Source of the DNA: Burkholderiales bacterium
GTDB lineage: Bacteria > Pseudomonadota > Gammaproteobacteria > Burkholderiales > SG8-39
Direction of reading: 5' to 3'
Length of the DNA stretch: 5,429 nt
Assembly (NCBI GenBank): GCA_029266935.1
Contig: JAQSVY010000152.1
Location: forward strand, 1-5,429
Under the pieces are notes generated by a model. The model was not told where the DNA came from, made no database searches, and worked only from the letters and a program-made list of their open reading frames with translations. Of this stretch, positions 1 through 5,429 are shown in pieces. Both the position numbers and the translations under genes were made by a program. Every line of letters starts with the position of its first letter. Within the stretch, counting starts at the first letter, position 1.

Positions 1-426
1 CTGCAGTCCATGCCCTTCGACGAGAAGCGCCGCCACCGCTTCGAGCGCCAGGGCGAGGCGGGCCTCGCCATCCGCTCCTATACCGCGCGGCAGAACGCCT
101 ACCGCGAGAACCCGAACCAGAGCGTCGTGCTGGAGATCGAGGGCGGGGTGGACACCGTGCTGGAGCTCTCGCTGGCCGAGCCGGTCGAGCAGCGCAGCCG
201 CCATGCGCTCGACGAGCTGCGACGGCGCTCGGTGAGCCGCTTCACCGGCCCGTTTCCGAGGGAAGCGTGGCAGTGGCATCGCCTGGTGCCGCTTGGCTCC
301 TCTTCGCTCGAGGGCCGCTGCACGCTCGACGTGCCGGCCGGCCGCCGTTCGTATGCGTACCTGCGCGCCCGCCAGAAGAACGGCCACATCGCCTGGGGCA
401 GCCCGGTGTTCCTCAACTACGGATGA
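1..426 (+). CDS. C-terminal part of an unrecognised protein, possibly DUF3604/PHP-like hydrolase (5' end outside window)
   Basis: The frame is open from the first base and ends at the TGA at 424-426, so the gene starts upstream of the window; the ATG at 10 is only an internal methionine. About 141 residues are visible. They are rich in charged residues and predicted beta-strand, with no signal peptide, membrane segment or obvious catalytic motif. The last ~30 residues (an alternating strand ending YLRARQKNGHIAWGSPVF) resemble the C-terminal beta-sandwich tail of DUF3604/PHP-domain metal-dependent hydrolases, which often end in a 'YVRV.Q.nG..AWSSPI' pattern. That match is from memory of the family and is weak, since the metal-binding N-terminal part cannot be seen. 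The stop overlaps the start of the alcohol dehydrogenase gene (ATGA at 423-426), which suggests co-transcription and translational coupling. Coding status is fairly sure; the function is a guess. Confidence 0.7.
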   Translation: MQSMPFDEKRRHRFERQGEAGLAIRSYTARQNAYRENPNQSVVLEIEGGVDTVLELSLAEPVEQRSRHALDELRRRSVSRFTGPFPREAWQWHRLVPLGSSSLEGRCTLDVPAGRRSYAYLRARQKNGHIAWGSPVFLNYG

Positions 427-1547
427 GCGGAATGAAGCTCGAGGCGATTTCCTATCTCACCGAAGTGCACTTCGGCGGCGGCGCGCTTGCGATGCTGCCG
501 GAGCTGCTCGGGCGCCTGGGCGTCAAGCGCCCGCTCGTGGTCACCGACGCCGGGCTGGTCGCGCTCGGCATGGTGCGGCGGCTCGGCATCGCGGACGTCT
601 TCGACGGCACCGAGACCAATCCCACCGAGGCAAACCTGCGCGCCTGCCTGGCGCGTTACCGCGAGCGGGGCTGCGACGGCATCGTCGCCTTCGGCGGCGG
701 GGCGTCACTCGACCTCGCCAAGCTCGCCGGCATGATGACCAGCCATCGGGAGCCCCTGGAGCAGTATGCGATCGTCAACGGAGGAACGAGCCTGATCGGC
801 GGCAGCGTGCCGCCGCTCATTGCCGTGCCGACCACCGCCGGCAGCGGCAGCGAGGTCGGGCGAGCGGCGATGCTCAAGCTCGACTCCGGGCGCAAGCTCG
901 GCTTCCTGAGCCAGCACCTGCTGCCGAAGGCGGCCGTGTGCGACCCGGAGCTGACGCTGAGCCTGCCGCCGGCGCTCACCGCGGCGACGGGTATGGACGC
1001 CATCTCGCACTGCGTCGAGACCTACTGCAGCACGCGGGCGAACGCGGTCGCCGATGCGATTGCCCTCGAGGGCCTCGCGCGCGGCTGGCACGCGATTCGC
1101 AGGGCGCACGCCACAGGTTCGGACCTGGAAGCGCGCGAGCAGATGATGTATTGCTCGCTCATGGGCGGGCTCGCGTTCCAGAAAGGCCTGGGCGCGGTGC
1201 ACAGCCTGAGCCACCCCCTGGGCGCGCTCGAGGGCCTGCGTCTGCATCACGGCACGCTGAACGCGCTCTTCCTCGCGCCGGTATCGCGCTTCAACGCCGA
1301 CGCTTGTCCTGACAAAATGGCATCTCTTGCGCGGGTGATGGGCCTGCCGGATTCCAATGTAGAGCAAGCCTTCGACAGGCTCGTGCGCGAGCTCGGACTG
1401 CCGCGCCGGCTGAGCGAGCTCGGGGTGACGAAGGAAGCGCTCGCGCCGCTGGCCGCGCAGGCCGCGCAAGACCATTGCAGCGCGACCAATCCGCGCCGGT
1501 TCGACGAGGCGGCGGCGCAGCGCCTATACGAGGAGGTCCTCCAATGA
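423..1547 (+). CDS. Iron-containing alcohol dehydrogenase (Fe-ADH family, PF00465)
   Basis: A 374-residue protein, the normal length for group III, metal-dependent alcohol dehydrogenases, which interconvert alcohols and aldehydes/ketones with NAD(P) in the cytoplasm. The N-terminal Rossmann-like half carries the dinucleotide-binding GGGASLDLAK (residues 91-100; the family norm is GGGSxxDxAK) and PTTAGSGSE (136-144). The helical C-terminal half carries all four expected metal ligands: D192 and H196 in GMDAISHCVETY, H260 in AVHSLSHPLG, and H276 in LHHG; H264 matches the further conserved histidine. It therefore looks catalytically intact. The start at 423 is chosen because it overlaps the previous stop (ATGA) and gives a canonical N-terminus; an in-frame ATG at 267 would add 52 out-of-family residues. 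No clear Shine-Dalgarno precedes it, so coupling to the upstream gene is likely. The substrate is unknown: family relatives include 4-hydroxybutyrate dehydrogenase, lactaldehyde reductase and maleylacetate reductase. Confidence 0.93.
   Translation: MSGMKLEAISYLTEVHFGGGALAMLPELLGRLGVKRPLVVTDAGLVALGMVRRLGIADVFDGTETNPTEANLRACLARYRERGCDGIVAFGGGASLDLAKLAGMMTSHREPLEQYAIVNGGTSLIGGSVPPLIAVPTTAGSGSEVGRAAMLKLDSGRKLGFLSQHLLPKAAVCDPELTLSLPPALTAATGMDAISHCVETYCSTRANAVADAIALEGLARGWHAIRRAHATGSDLEAREQMMYCSLMGGLAFQKGLGAVHSLSHPLGALEGLRLHHGTLNALFLAPVSRFNADACPDKMASLARVMGLPDSNVEQAFDRLVRELGLPRRLSELGVTKEALAPLAAQAAQDHCSATNPRRFDEAAAQRLYEEVLQ
1531..1546 (+). promoter_or_regulatory. Strong ribosome binding site and start codon left from a broken gene
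   Basis: A perfect AGGAGG (1531-1536) lies 7 bases before an ATG at 1544-1546, which overlaps the stop of the alcohol dehydrogenase as ATGA. It is one of the two strongest Shine-Dalgarno sites in the window. The frame it opens encodes only about eight plausible residues (MSAGMRTV) before entering Bug-derived DNA in the wrong frame. I infer that it is the original start of the Bug gene whose C-terminal end survives just downstream. The frame has no stop and runs in phase into the enolase-superfamily gene at 1805. Confidence 0.75.
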
Positions 1548-1805
1548 GCGCGGGGATGCGCACGGTCCATGGACTACATCATCTGGCATGGCTTCTACGT
1601 CGCGGCGGGAACGCCCAAGGACGTGATCGCCAGGCTCAACCGCGACGTGAACACCGCGCTGCAGCAACCCGACGTGCGCGAGCGCCTCGCCGGCCTGGGC
1701 ATGCAAGTGCGCACCGGCGCGCCCGAGCTCCTCGGCGACTATGTGCGCGACGAGATCAAGAAGTGGACGGAAGTAGGCCAGGCGGCCAACATCAAAGTCG
1801 AGTGA
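1544..1805 (+). pseudogene. Remnant of a Bug/TctC-family tripartite tricarboxylate transporter substrate-binding protein
   Basis: Positions 1569-1805 encode 78 residues that match the C-terminal lobe of Bug (TctC-like) periplasmic solute-binding proteins: WHGFYVAAGTPKDVIARLN, then PDVRERLAGLG, then a terminal helical segment. From the tryptophan onward it aligns without gaps, 73 residues to 73, with the end of the intact Bug protein at 2950-3903; I count 23 identities by eye. About 240 of the usual ~320 residues are absent, including the signal peptide and most of the ligand-binding cleft, so it cannot work as a binding protein. A likely original start survives at 1544 (frame 2), while the surviving C-terminus is in frame 3, so the deletion also shifted frame; the junction lies at about 1550-1568. 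The ATG at 1569 has no ribosome binding site. Low identity to the intact copy argues against recent tandem duplication. A short real gene is possible but unlikely. Confidence 0.85.
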
Positions 1806-2932
1806 TGAAGATCGCCCGCATCGAGGTCCTGCCGGTCCGGCTGCCGCTCAAGGCGGTGGTCACGCTCTCGCGCGGCGTTTCGCGCACCCTCGACGAAGGC
1901 AAGCAGGTGGTGCTCGTGAAGATGACCGGCGACGACGGCATCGTCGGCTGGGGCGAAGCGGGGCCGAGCCGACGCTGGTCGGCCGAGACCACGCACTCCT
2001 GCTACACCTCGATCAAGCACTACCTCGCGCCGGTGCTCGTCGGCCGCGATCCCTTTGACATCGCCGGGCTGCACGCCGCCATGGACAAGGAACTCGCACC
2101 CGGCCTCGATCCCGGGCAGCCGGTCGCCAAGGCGGCGCTCGACCTCGCGGCACACGACCTCGTGTGCCGCAAGCTCGGCATCAACCTGCAGTCCTGGCTC
2201 GGCGCGAAGGGCGCCGACCGCATCGAGCTCTCCTACCTCGTCTCGGCAACGGATGTCGAGGGCACGGCGAAATCCGTGCAGCAGGGACTGAAGGAGGGCT
2301 ACCGCGCCTTCAAGGTCAAGGTCGGGCATGCGCCGCAGCTCGACGTCGAGCGCACGCGCAAGGTGCTCGAGCTGGCGAAGGACTGCACCGTGTGGGTTGA
2401 CGCCAATCAGGGCTACACGCTCGAGGCGGCGCTGCGCGCGGCGCGCGGCTTCGCGGCGTTGGGCATCGAGCTCTTCGAGCAACCGATCCCGATGTCGGAC
2501 TTCTACGGCATGAAGAAGCTGCTCGCCGCGAGCGGCATGACCATCGCGCTCGACGAGGCGGCGATGGGCCTGCCGCTGGTGGTGGACCTCATCCGCCGCG
2601 AGGCCGTGGAGGCCCTGGTGGTGAAGGTCAACAAGACCGGCGGCATCTTCTACGCGCGCCAGCTCTGCGACCTCGCGCGCAACGCCGGCCTGCGCCTCAT
2701 CGGCAGTGGCCTGATGGACGCGCCGATCGGCTTCGCCGCGTCGGTGCACCTCTTCGCCGCGTACGGCATCGACTATCCCTGCGACCTGAACGGGCCGCAG
2801 CACATCGCCGGCGATTACCTCGCCGAGCCGCTGCCGATGGAAGGCCGGCGCTTCGCGCTCGTGCCGCAGCGCCCCGGCATCGGCGCGGTCGTGGACGAGC
2901 AGAAGGTCGCTTCCCTGGCCATCAAGCTTTGA
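1805..2932 (+). CDS. Enolase-superfamily enzyme, mandelate racemase/muconate lactonizing type
   Basis: A 375-residue cytoplasmic enzyme with the full two-domain architecture: an N-terminal capping domain (about 1-125) and a C-terminal modified TIM barrel (about 130-365). The muconate-lactonizing subgroup signature is complete: KVK at 170-172 on the second barrel strand, metal ligands D199 (VDAN), E225 (FEQP) and D250 (LDE), and K274 (VVKVNK) on the opposite face. Such enzymes abstract a proton alpha to a carboxylate using Mg2+ and act as cycloisomerases, racemases/epimerases or dehydratases; the exact reaction cannot be assigned. The start at 1805 overlaps the preceding stop (TGATG) and gives the typical N-terminus MKIARIEVLPVRLPLK. 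It has only a weak ribosome binding site, so expression probably depends on ribosomes arriving from upstream. The frame is open upstream to the strong start at 1544, which would add 87 arginine-rich residues unlike the family. Confidence 0.93.
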   Translation: MKIARIEVLPVRLPLKAVVTLSRGVSRTLDEGKQVVLVKMTGDDGIVGWGEAGPSRRWSAETTHSCYTSIKHYLAPVLVGRDPFDIAGLHAAMDKELAPGLDPGQPVAKAALDLAAHDLVCRKLGINLQSWLGAKGADRIELSYLVSATDVEGTAKSVQQGLKEGYRAFKVKVGHAPQLDVERTRKVLELAKDCTVWVDANQGYTLEAALRAARGFAALGIELFEQPIPMSDFYGMKKLLAASGMTIALDEAAMGLPLVVDLIRREAVEALVVKVNKTGGIFYARQLCDLARNAGLRLIGSGLMDAPIGFAASVHLFAAYGIDYPCDLNGPQHIAGDYLAEPLPMEGRRFALVPQRPGIGAVVDEQKVASLAIKL

Positions 2933-2939
2933 AGGAAAC

Positions 2940-2946
2940 GGAGGAA
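2940..2946 (+). promoter_or_regulatory. Ribosome binding site deciding the start of the intact Bug gene
   Basis: GGAGGAA lies 5 bases (counted from GGAGG) before the ATG at 2950. It favours that start over an in-frame TTG at 2929, which would place seven charged residues (MKETEEL) ahead of the signal peptide and overlaps the preceding stop codon. Confidence 0.8.
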
Positions 2947-2949
2947 CTC

Positions 2950-3903
2950 ATGAGAACCCTGATCGCACTTTTGCTCACCCTCGCCACCTCGCTCGCGCAG
3001 GCGCAGGGCTGGCCCAACCGCCCGGTCCGCATGCTGGTCGGGTTCCCGCCGGGCGGCTCGACCGACCTCGCGGCGCGCGCGCTCGGCGACAAGCTCTCGC
3101 AAGCGCTCGGGCAGTCGGTGGTGGTGGAGAACAGGGCTGGCGCGAGCGGAAACATCGCCGCCGAGCAGGTCGCACGCTCGGCGCCCGACGGCTACACGCT
3201 CTACATGGCGCCGACCTCCTTCGCCACCGCGCCGGCGTTCTTCGCCAACCTGTCCTGGGACCCGGTCAAGGATTTCACGCCGATCTCGCTGGTCGCGACC
3301 GTGCCGATCATCGCCGTGACGCATCCCTCGGTGCCGGCGAAGAACGTGAAGGAGCTGGTCGCCTACTCGAAGGCCAACCCGGGCAAGCTGAACATGGCCT
3401 CGCCCGGCGCGACGACGCTGACCCGCCTCACCGGCGAGCGCTTCAAGCAGATCGCCGGCATCGAGTGGGTCACGGTGCACTACAAGGGCGGCGCGCCGGC
3501 GATGCAGGACATGCTCGCCGGCACGGCACAGGTGATGTTCGCCAACATCTCGGACGTGATCAGCCAGGTGAAGGCGGGCAAGCTGAACGCAATCGCGGTC
3601 ACCACGCCTAAGCGCTCGCCGGCAGTGCCGGAGGTGCCCACCTTCGCCGAGTCGGGCTACGCCGAGTACTCGTTCATGACCTGGCAGGCGGTGGTCGGCC
3701 CCGCCGGCATGCCGAAGCCGGTCGTGCAGCGGCTCAACGCCGAGATCGTGCGCATCATGGCCGCGCCCGACGTGAAGGAACGCTTCGCCTCCTTCGGCAC
3801 CGACGCGGCGAGCAGCACGCCCGAAGAGCTCGGGCGCTTCCTCGCCGAGGAGGTGGAGAAGATCGCAGCCGTCGCGAAATCGGTCGGCGCGACCACCAAC
3901 TGA
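2950..3903 (+). CDS. Bug/TctC-family tripartite tricarboxylate transporter substrate-binding protein
   Basis: A complete 317-residue periplasmic solute-binding protein, the normal family length. Residues 1-18 form a Sec signal peptide: R2, a hydrophobic core of Leu/Ala, and a probable cleavage site after AQA. The family landmarks follow in order: WPNRPVRMLVGFPPGGSTD (21-39), whose PGGSTD loop helps bind the ligand carboxylate, then ENRAGASGN (60-68), PDGYTL (79-84), a VHYKGGAPAMQDMLAG segment, the typical VPTFAESG, and the C-terminal PKPVVQRLN and PDVKERFASFG helices. Bug proteins bind small carboxylates or other polar organic molecules and deliver them to TctA/TctB-type membrane subunits. 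None of those subunits are encoded here, as is usual for orphan bug genes. It lies 17 bases after the enolase-superfamily gene and 4 bases before the FAD oxidoreductase, so it probably captures the substrate these enzymes process. The ligand cannot be predicted. Confidence 0.95.
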   Translation: MRTLIALLLTLATSLAQAQGWPNRPVRMLVGFPPGGSTDLAARALGDKLSQALGQSVVVENRAGASGNIAAEQVARSAPDGYTLYMAPTSFATAPAFFANLSWDPVKDFTPISLVATVPIIAVTHPSVPAKNVKELVAYSKANPGKLNMASPGATTLTRLTGERFKQIAGIEWVTVHYKGGAPAMQDMLAGTAQVMFANISDVISQVKAGKLNAIAVTTPKRSPAVPEVPTFAESGYAEYSFMTWQAVVGPAGMPKPVVQRLNAEIVRIMAAPDVKERFASFGTDAASSTPEELGRFLAEEVEKIAAVAKSVGATTN

Positions 3904-3907
3904 CGTC

Positions 3908-5291
3908 GTGGCCTACGACTTCGTCGTTGTCGGCGCCGGCCACAACGGCCTCGCCTGCGCCGCCTATCTCGCCCGCAGCGGCGCCTCGGTCCTGGTGCTC
4001 GAGCGCTTTACTCGCGTCGGCGGCGCCTGCCATACCGAGGAGGTCACGCTGCCGGGCTTCAAGCACAACATCTGCTCGGTTGTGCACACCCACATCCCCT
4101 CGAGCCCGGTTTACCGCGACCTGGAGCTCGAGCGCCACGGCGTGCGCTATGTCTATCCCGAGCACCTGCGCGGCACGATCTTCCCCGATCACCGCAGCAT
4201 CGTGATGTATCGGGAGCGCGAGAGAATGGCCGCCGAGCTCGCCAGGTTCTCGGCGCGCGATGCGAGAACCTACCAGCAGCTTGTCGCCGACTACGGCGAG
4301 TTCGTCGAGGCGACGGTTCATCCCCTCATGTATTCGCCGCCGCTTCCCCCCTCCGTGCAGAGCGCGGAGCTCGAGAAGTCGCCGGAAGGGAACCTCCTGC
4401 TGCAATGGCAGATGAGCACGCCGGTGCAGCTCCTGAACGAGCTGTTCGACAGCGACGAGGTCAAGGTCCACTTCCTCACCAGGCTGACCGTGCTCGGCTT
4501 CGCCCCCGACCAGTTCGGGCTGGGCTGGATCTGCCTGATGCGCATCCTGACCGGCGAGGCGCCGATCTGCGTCGGCGGATCTCAGCAGCTCGCCGAGGGG
4601 CTGCGGCGCGCGCTCGAGGCGCACGGCGGCAAGGTGCGCACGGGCCGCGCGGTGAAGCGGGTCGTGCTGCGCGGCAATCGGGCGACCGGCGTCGAGCTTG
4701 CCGACGGCGAGAAAATCGATGCCGCGAAAGCGGTGATCACCAACGTCGAGCCGAAGAAGAGCTTCCTCGGCATGGTCGGCGAGGAGCACCTTCCGGACGC
4801 TGGGCCGCGCGCCGCGAAAGGAGATGCTGCAGGTCTGCATGCCGACGCTGCACGATCCGTCCCAGGCGCCGCCGGGGAAGCACACGGCGGTCGTCTGGCA
4901 GTACGCGCCGTACAACCTGGAGGCCGGCGGTCCGGCGGGCTGGCGCGCGCTGCGCGAGGAATACGCCGAGCACGTGCTCGGGCTTTGGCGCTCGTATGCG
5001 CCGAACATGACCCCGGACAAGATCCTGGCGATGAAGATCCAGGACCCGACCGACACCGAGCGCAACAACGACAACCTGGTCAACGGCGTCGACGTCGTCG
5101 GGGACCTGTCGCCCGACCAGCTGGGCTATTTCCGGCCCTTCGCCGGCTGGTCGCACTACCGCTCGCCGGTCGAGGGCCTCTACATGTGCGGCGGCTACTG
5201 CCACCCGGGAGGTGGCGTGCATGCCGGCGCCGGGCACAATGCCGCCGGCGTGATCGCCGAGGACTTCAAGCTGAAGAAGTGGTGGGACTGA
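3908..5291 (+). pseudogene. COG1233-type FAD-dependent oxidoreductase (phytoene desaturase-like), broken by internal deletion and frameshift
   Basis: The first part (3908 to about 4798, frame 2, 297 residues from a GTG start) begins YDFVVVGAGHNGLACAAYLARSG, a Rossmann FAD-binding motif with G9, G11, G14 and acidic E32, followed by the VGGACHTEE loop. The second part (about 4800-5291, frame 3) starts near GRAPRKEMLQVCMPTLHDPS and ends with the C-terminal FAD motif GLYMCGGYCHPGGGVHAGAG and a helix before TGA. Both ends belong to the same amine-oxidase/phytoene-desaturase-like family (relatives include PYROXD2). They are in different frames, and the visible total of about 460 residues falls short of the family's roughly 520-560, so about 70-100 residues of the substrate-domain segment appear to be missing at about 4799-4806. 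I see no stop in the N-terminal frame before the window end, so translation would run on out of frame. No Shine-Dalgarno precedes the GTG; the gap of 4 bases to the Bug gene suggests coupling. A sequence or assembly error is a real alternative to a true pseudogene. Confidence 0.85.
4799..4806 (+). other. Deletion/frameshift junction in the FAD oxidoreductase gene
   Basis: Family-like residues in frame 2 end at EEHLPD (last base 4798), and family-like residues in frame 3 begin at about GRAPRKE (from 4803). The sequence between them is only a few bases of G/C-rich DNA. I see no target-site duplication, insertion-sequence end or long direct repeat at the junction. The boundary is accurate to about ten bases because it is set by protein similarity alone. 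Confidence 0.65.
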
Positions 5292-5429
5292 ATGCCGCGG
5301 CGGGAGACGAAGTTCGCGGTGAACGCGCGACCGGAGGAGCTGTGGACCTTCATCCGCGACTTCGAGTCGCTTTGCACCTGCATTCCGGGGGTCGAAAAGA
5401 TCGATCTGCTGGACGACCGCACCGCAGAC
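5292..5429 (+). CDS. SRPBCC/CoxG-like protein, N-terminal part (3' end outside window)
   Basis: The first 46 residues of a gene that continues past the window. The start ATG directly follows the TGA of the oxidoreductase (TGAATG), so it is very probably in the same operon. The visible part has the N-terminal pattern of the CoxG/SRPBCC ligand-binding fold: a first strand (KFAVNA), then PEELWTFIRDFESL (14-27) with the conserved tryptophan W18, then the hallmark CIPGVEKI (30-37) before the next strand. CoxG proteins, named from carbon monoxide dehydrogenase clusters, are membrane-recruiting or hydrophobic-ligand-binding helpers often found beside molybdenum hydroxylases of the xanthine dehydrogenase family. 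No hydroxylase subunit is visible here. Other START-like SRPBCC members remain possible until the C-terminus is seen. Confidence 0.8.
   Translation, partial: MPRRETKFAVNARPEELWTFIRDFESLCTCIPGVEKIDLLDDRTAD

Noticed and set aside
267..422. An upstream in-frame start that would lengthen the alcohol dehydrogenase by 52 residues
   Set aside because: The added residues are Arg/Pro-rich, overlap the coding frame of the previous gene and precede a normal family N-terminus at 423.
705..1475. Long antisense open frame of 256 codons opposite the alcohol dehydrogenase
   Set aside because: Arg/Glu/Ala-rich with no recognisable motif; it is the expected shadow of a GC-rich gene with strong third-position bias.
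1544..1806. Mobile element or attachment site at the Bug deletion
   Set aside because: I see no inverted repeats, target duplication, transposase fragment or tRNA at the junction.
1739..2803. Long antisense open frame of 354 codons opposite the enolase-superfamily gene
   Set aside because: Shadow frame: low-complexity Arg/Ala/Glu/His composition, no family motif, and opposite a gene with a complete active site.
423..2932. Chloroaromatic modified-ortho pathway (maleylacetate reductase plus chloromuconate cycloisomerase)
   Set aside because: The families fit superficially, but there is no intradiol dioxygenase or dienelactone hydrolase here, and the dehydrogenase keeps all standard metal ligands like ordinary Fe-ADHs. 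The assignment would be a guess.
3755..5083. Antisense open frame of 442 codons across the Bug/oxidoreductase boundary
   Set aside because: It spans the junction between two clear + strand genes and has no coherent domain; composition bias explains it.
3908..5291. Carotenoid biosynthesis (phytoene desaturase) gene
   Set aside because: The family is broad, no other carotenoid gene is nearby, and the C-terminal sequence is closer to general COG1233 oxidoreductases.
1..5429. CRISPR array, tRNA/rRNA genes, riboswitches or rho-independent terminators
   Set aside because: No regularly spaced repeats, no cloverleaf or rRNA-like segments, and no GC hairpin followed by a T run; coding genes fill almost the whole window.

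Overview
The window is a GC-rich, tightly packed stretch with every supported gene on the + strand. Codon third positions are strongly G/C, which explains the many long antisense shadow frames. An intact Bug/TctC-type periplasmic solute-binding protein plus the remains of a second one points to a betaproteobacterium of the Burkholderiales kind, where this family is hugely expanded. This placement is inferred from gene content only; no rRNA or other phylogenetic marker is present.

Layout, left to right: (1) the 3' end of an unrecognised protein whose tail resembles DUF3604/PHP-type metal-dependent hydrolases (1-426); (2) an intact iron-containing alcohol dehydrogenase (423-1547); (3) a wrecked Bug gene, of which a perfect AGGAGG ribosome binding site and start codon (1531-1546) and the last 78 codons (about 1569-1805) survive, with the middle missing and the frame changed; (4) an intact enolase-superfamily (mandelate racemase/muconate lactonizing) enzyme (1805-2932); (5) an intact Bug solute-binding protein with signal peptide (2950-3903); (6) a COG1233/phytoene-desaturase-like FAD oxidoreductase (3908-5291) broken by an internal deletion and frameshift near 4799-4806; (7) the first 46 codons of a CoxG-like SRPBCC protein, cut by the window end (5292-5429).

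Genes abut or overlap (ATGA, TGATG, TGAATG junctions; the largest gap is 17 bases), and I see no internal promoter or terminator, so they probably form one operon. The set (periplasmic binding protein for a small carboxylate, alcohol dehydrogenase, enolase-superfamily enzyme, FAD oxidoreductase) suggests uptake and breakdown of an organic acid or an aromatic/alicyclic compound. The substrate cannot be read from the sequence.

The most notable observation is that two genes in 3.3 kb carry the same kind of lesion: an in-gene deletion that also changes reading frame, between otherwise intact neighbours. This is either real operon decay or an assembly/sequencing fault. At the first lesion, the strong surviving start site reads in an open frame straight into the enolase-superfamily gene, so that enzyme could be made with an 87-residue arginine-rich N-terminal extension. 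I do not see convincing evidence of an undescribed defence, mobile or RNA-based system here.
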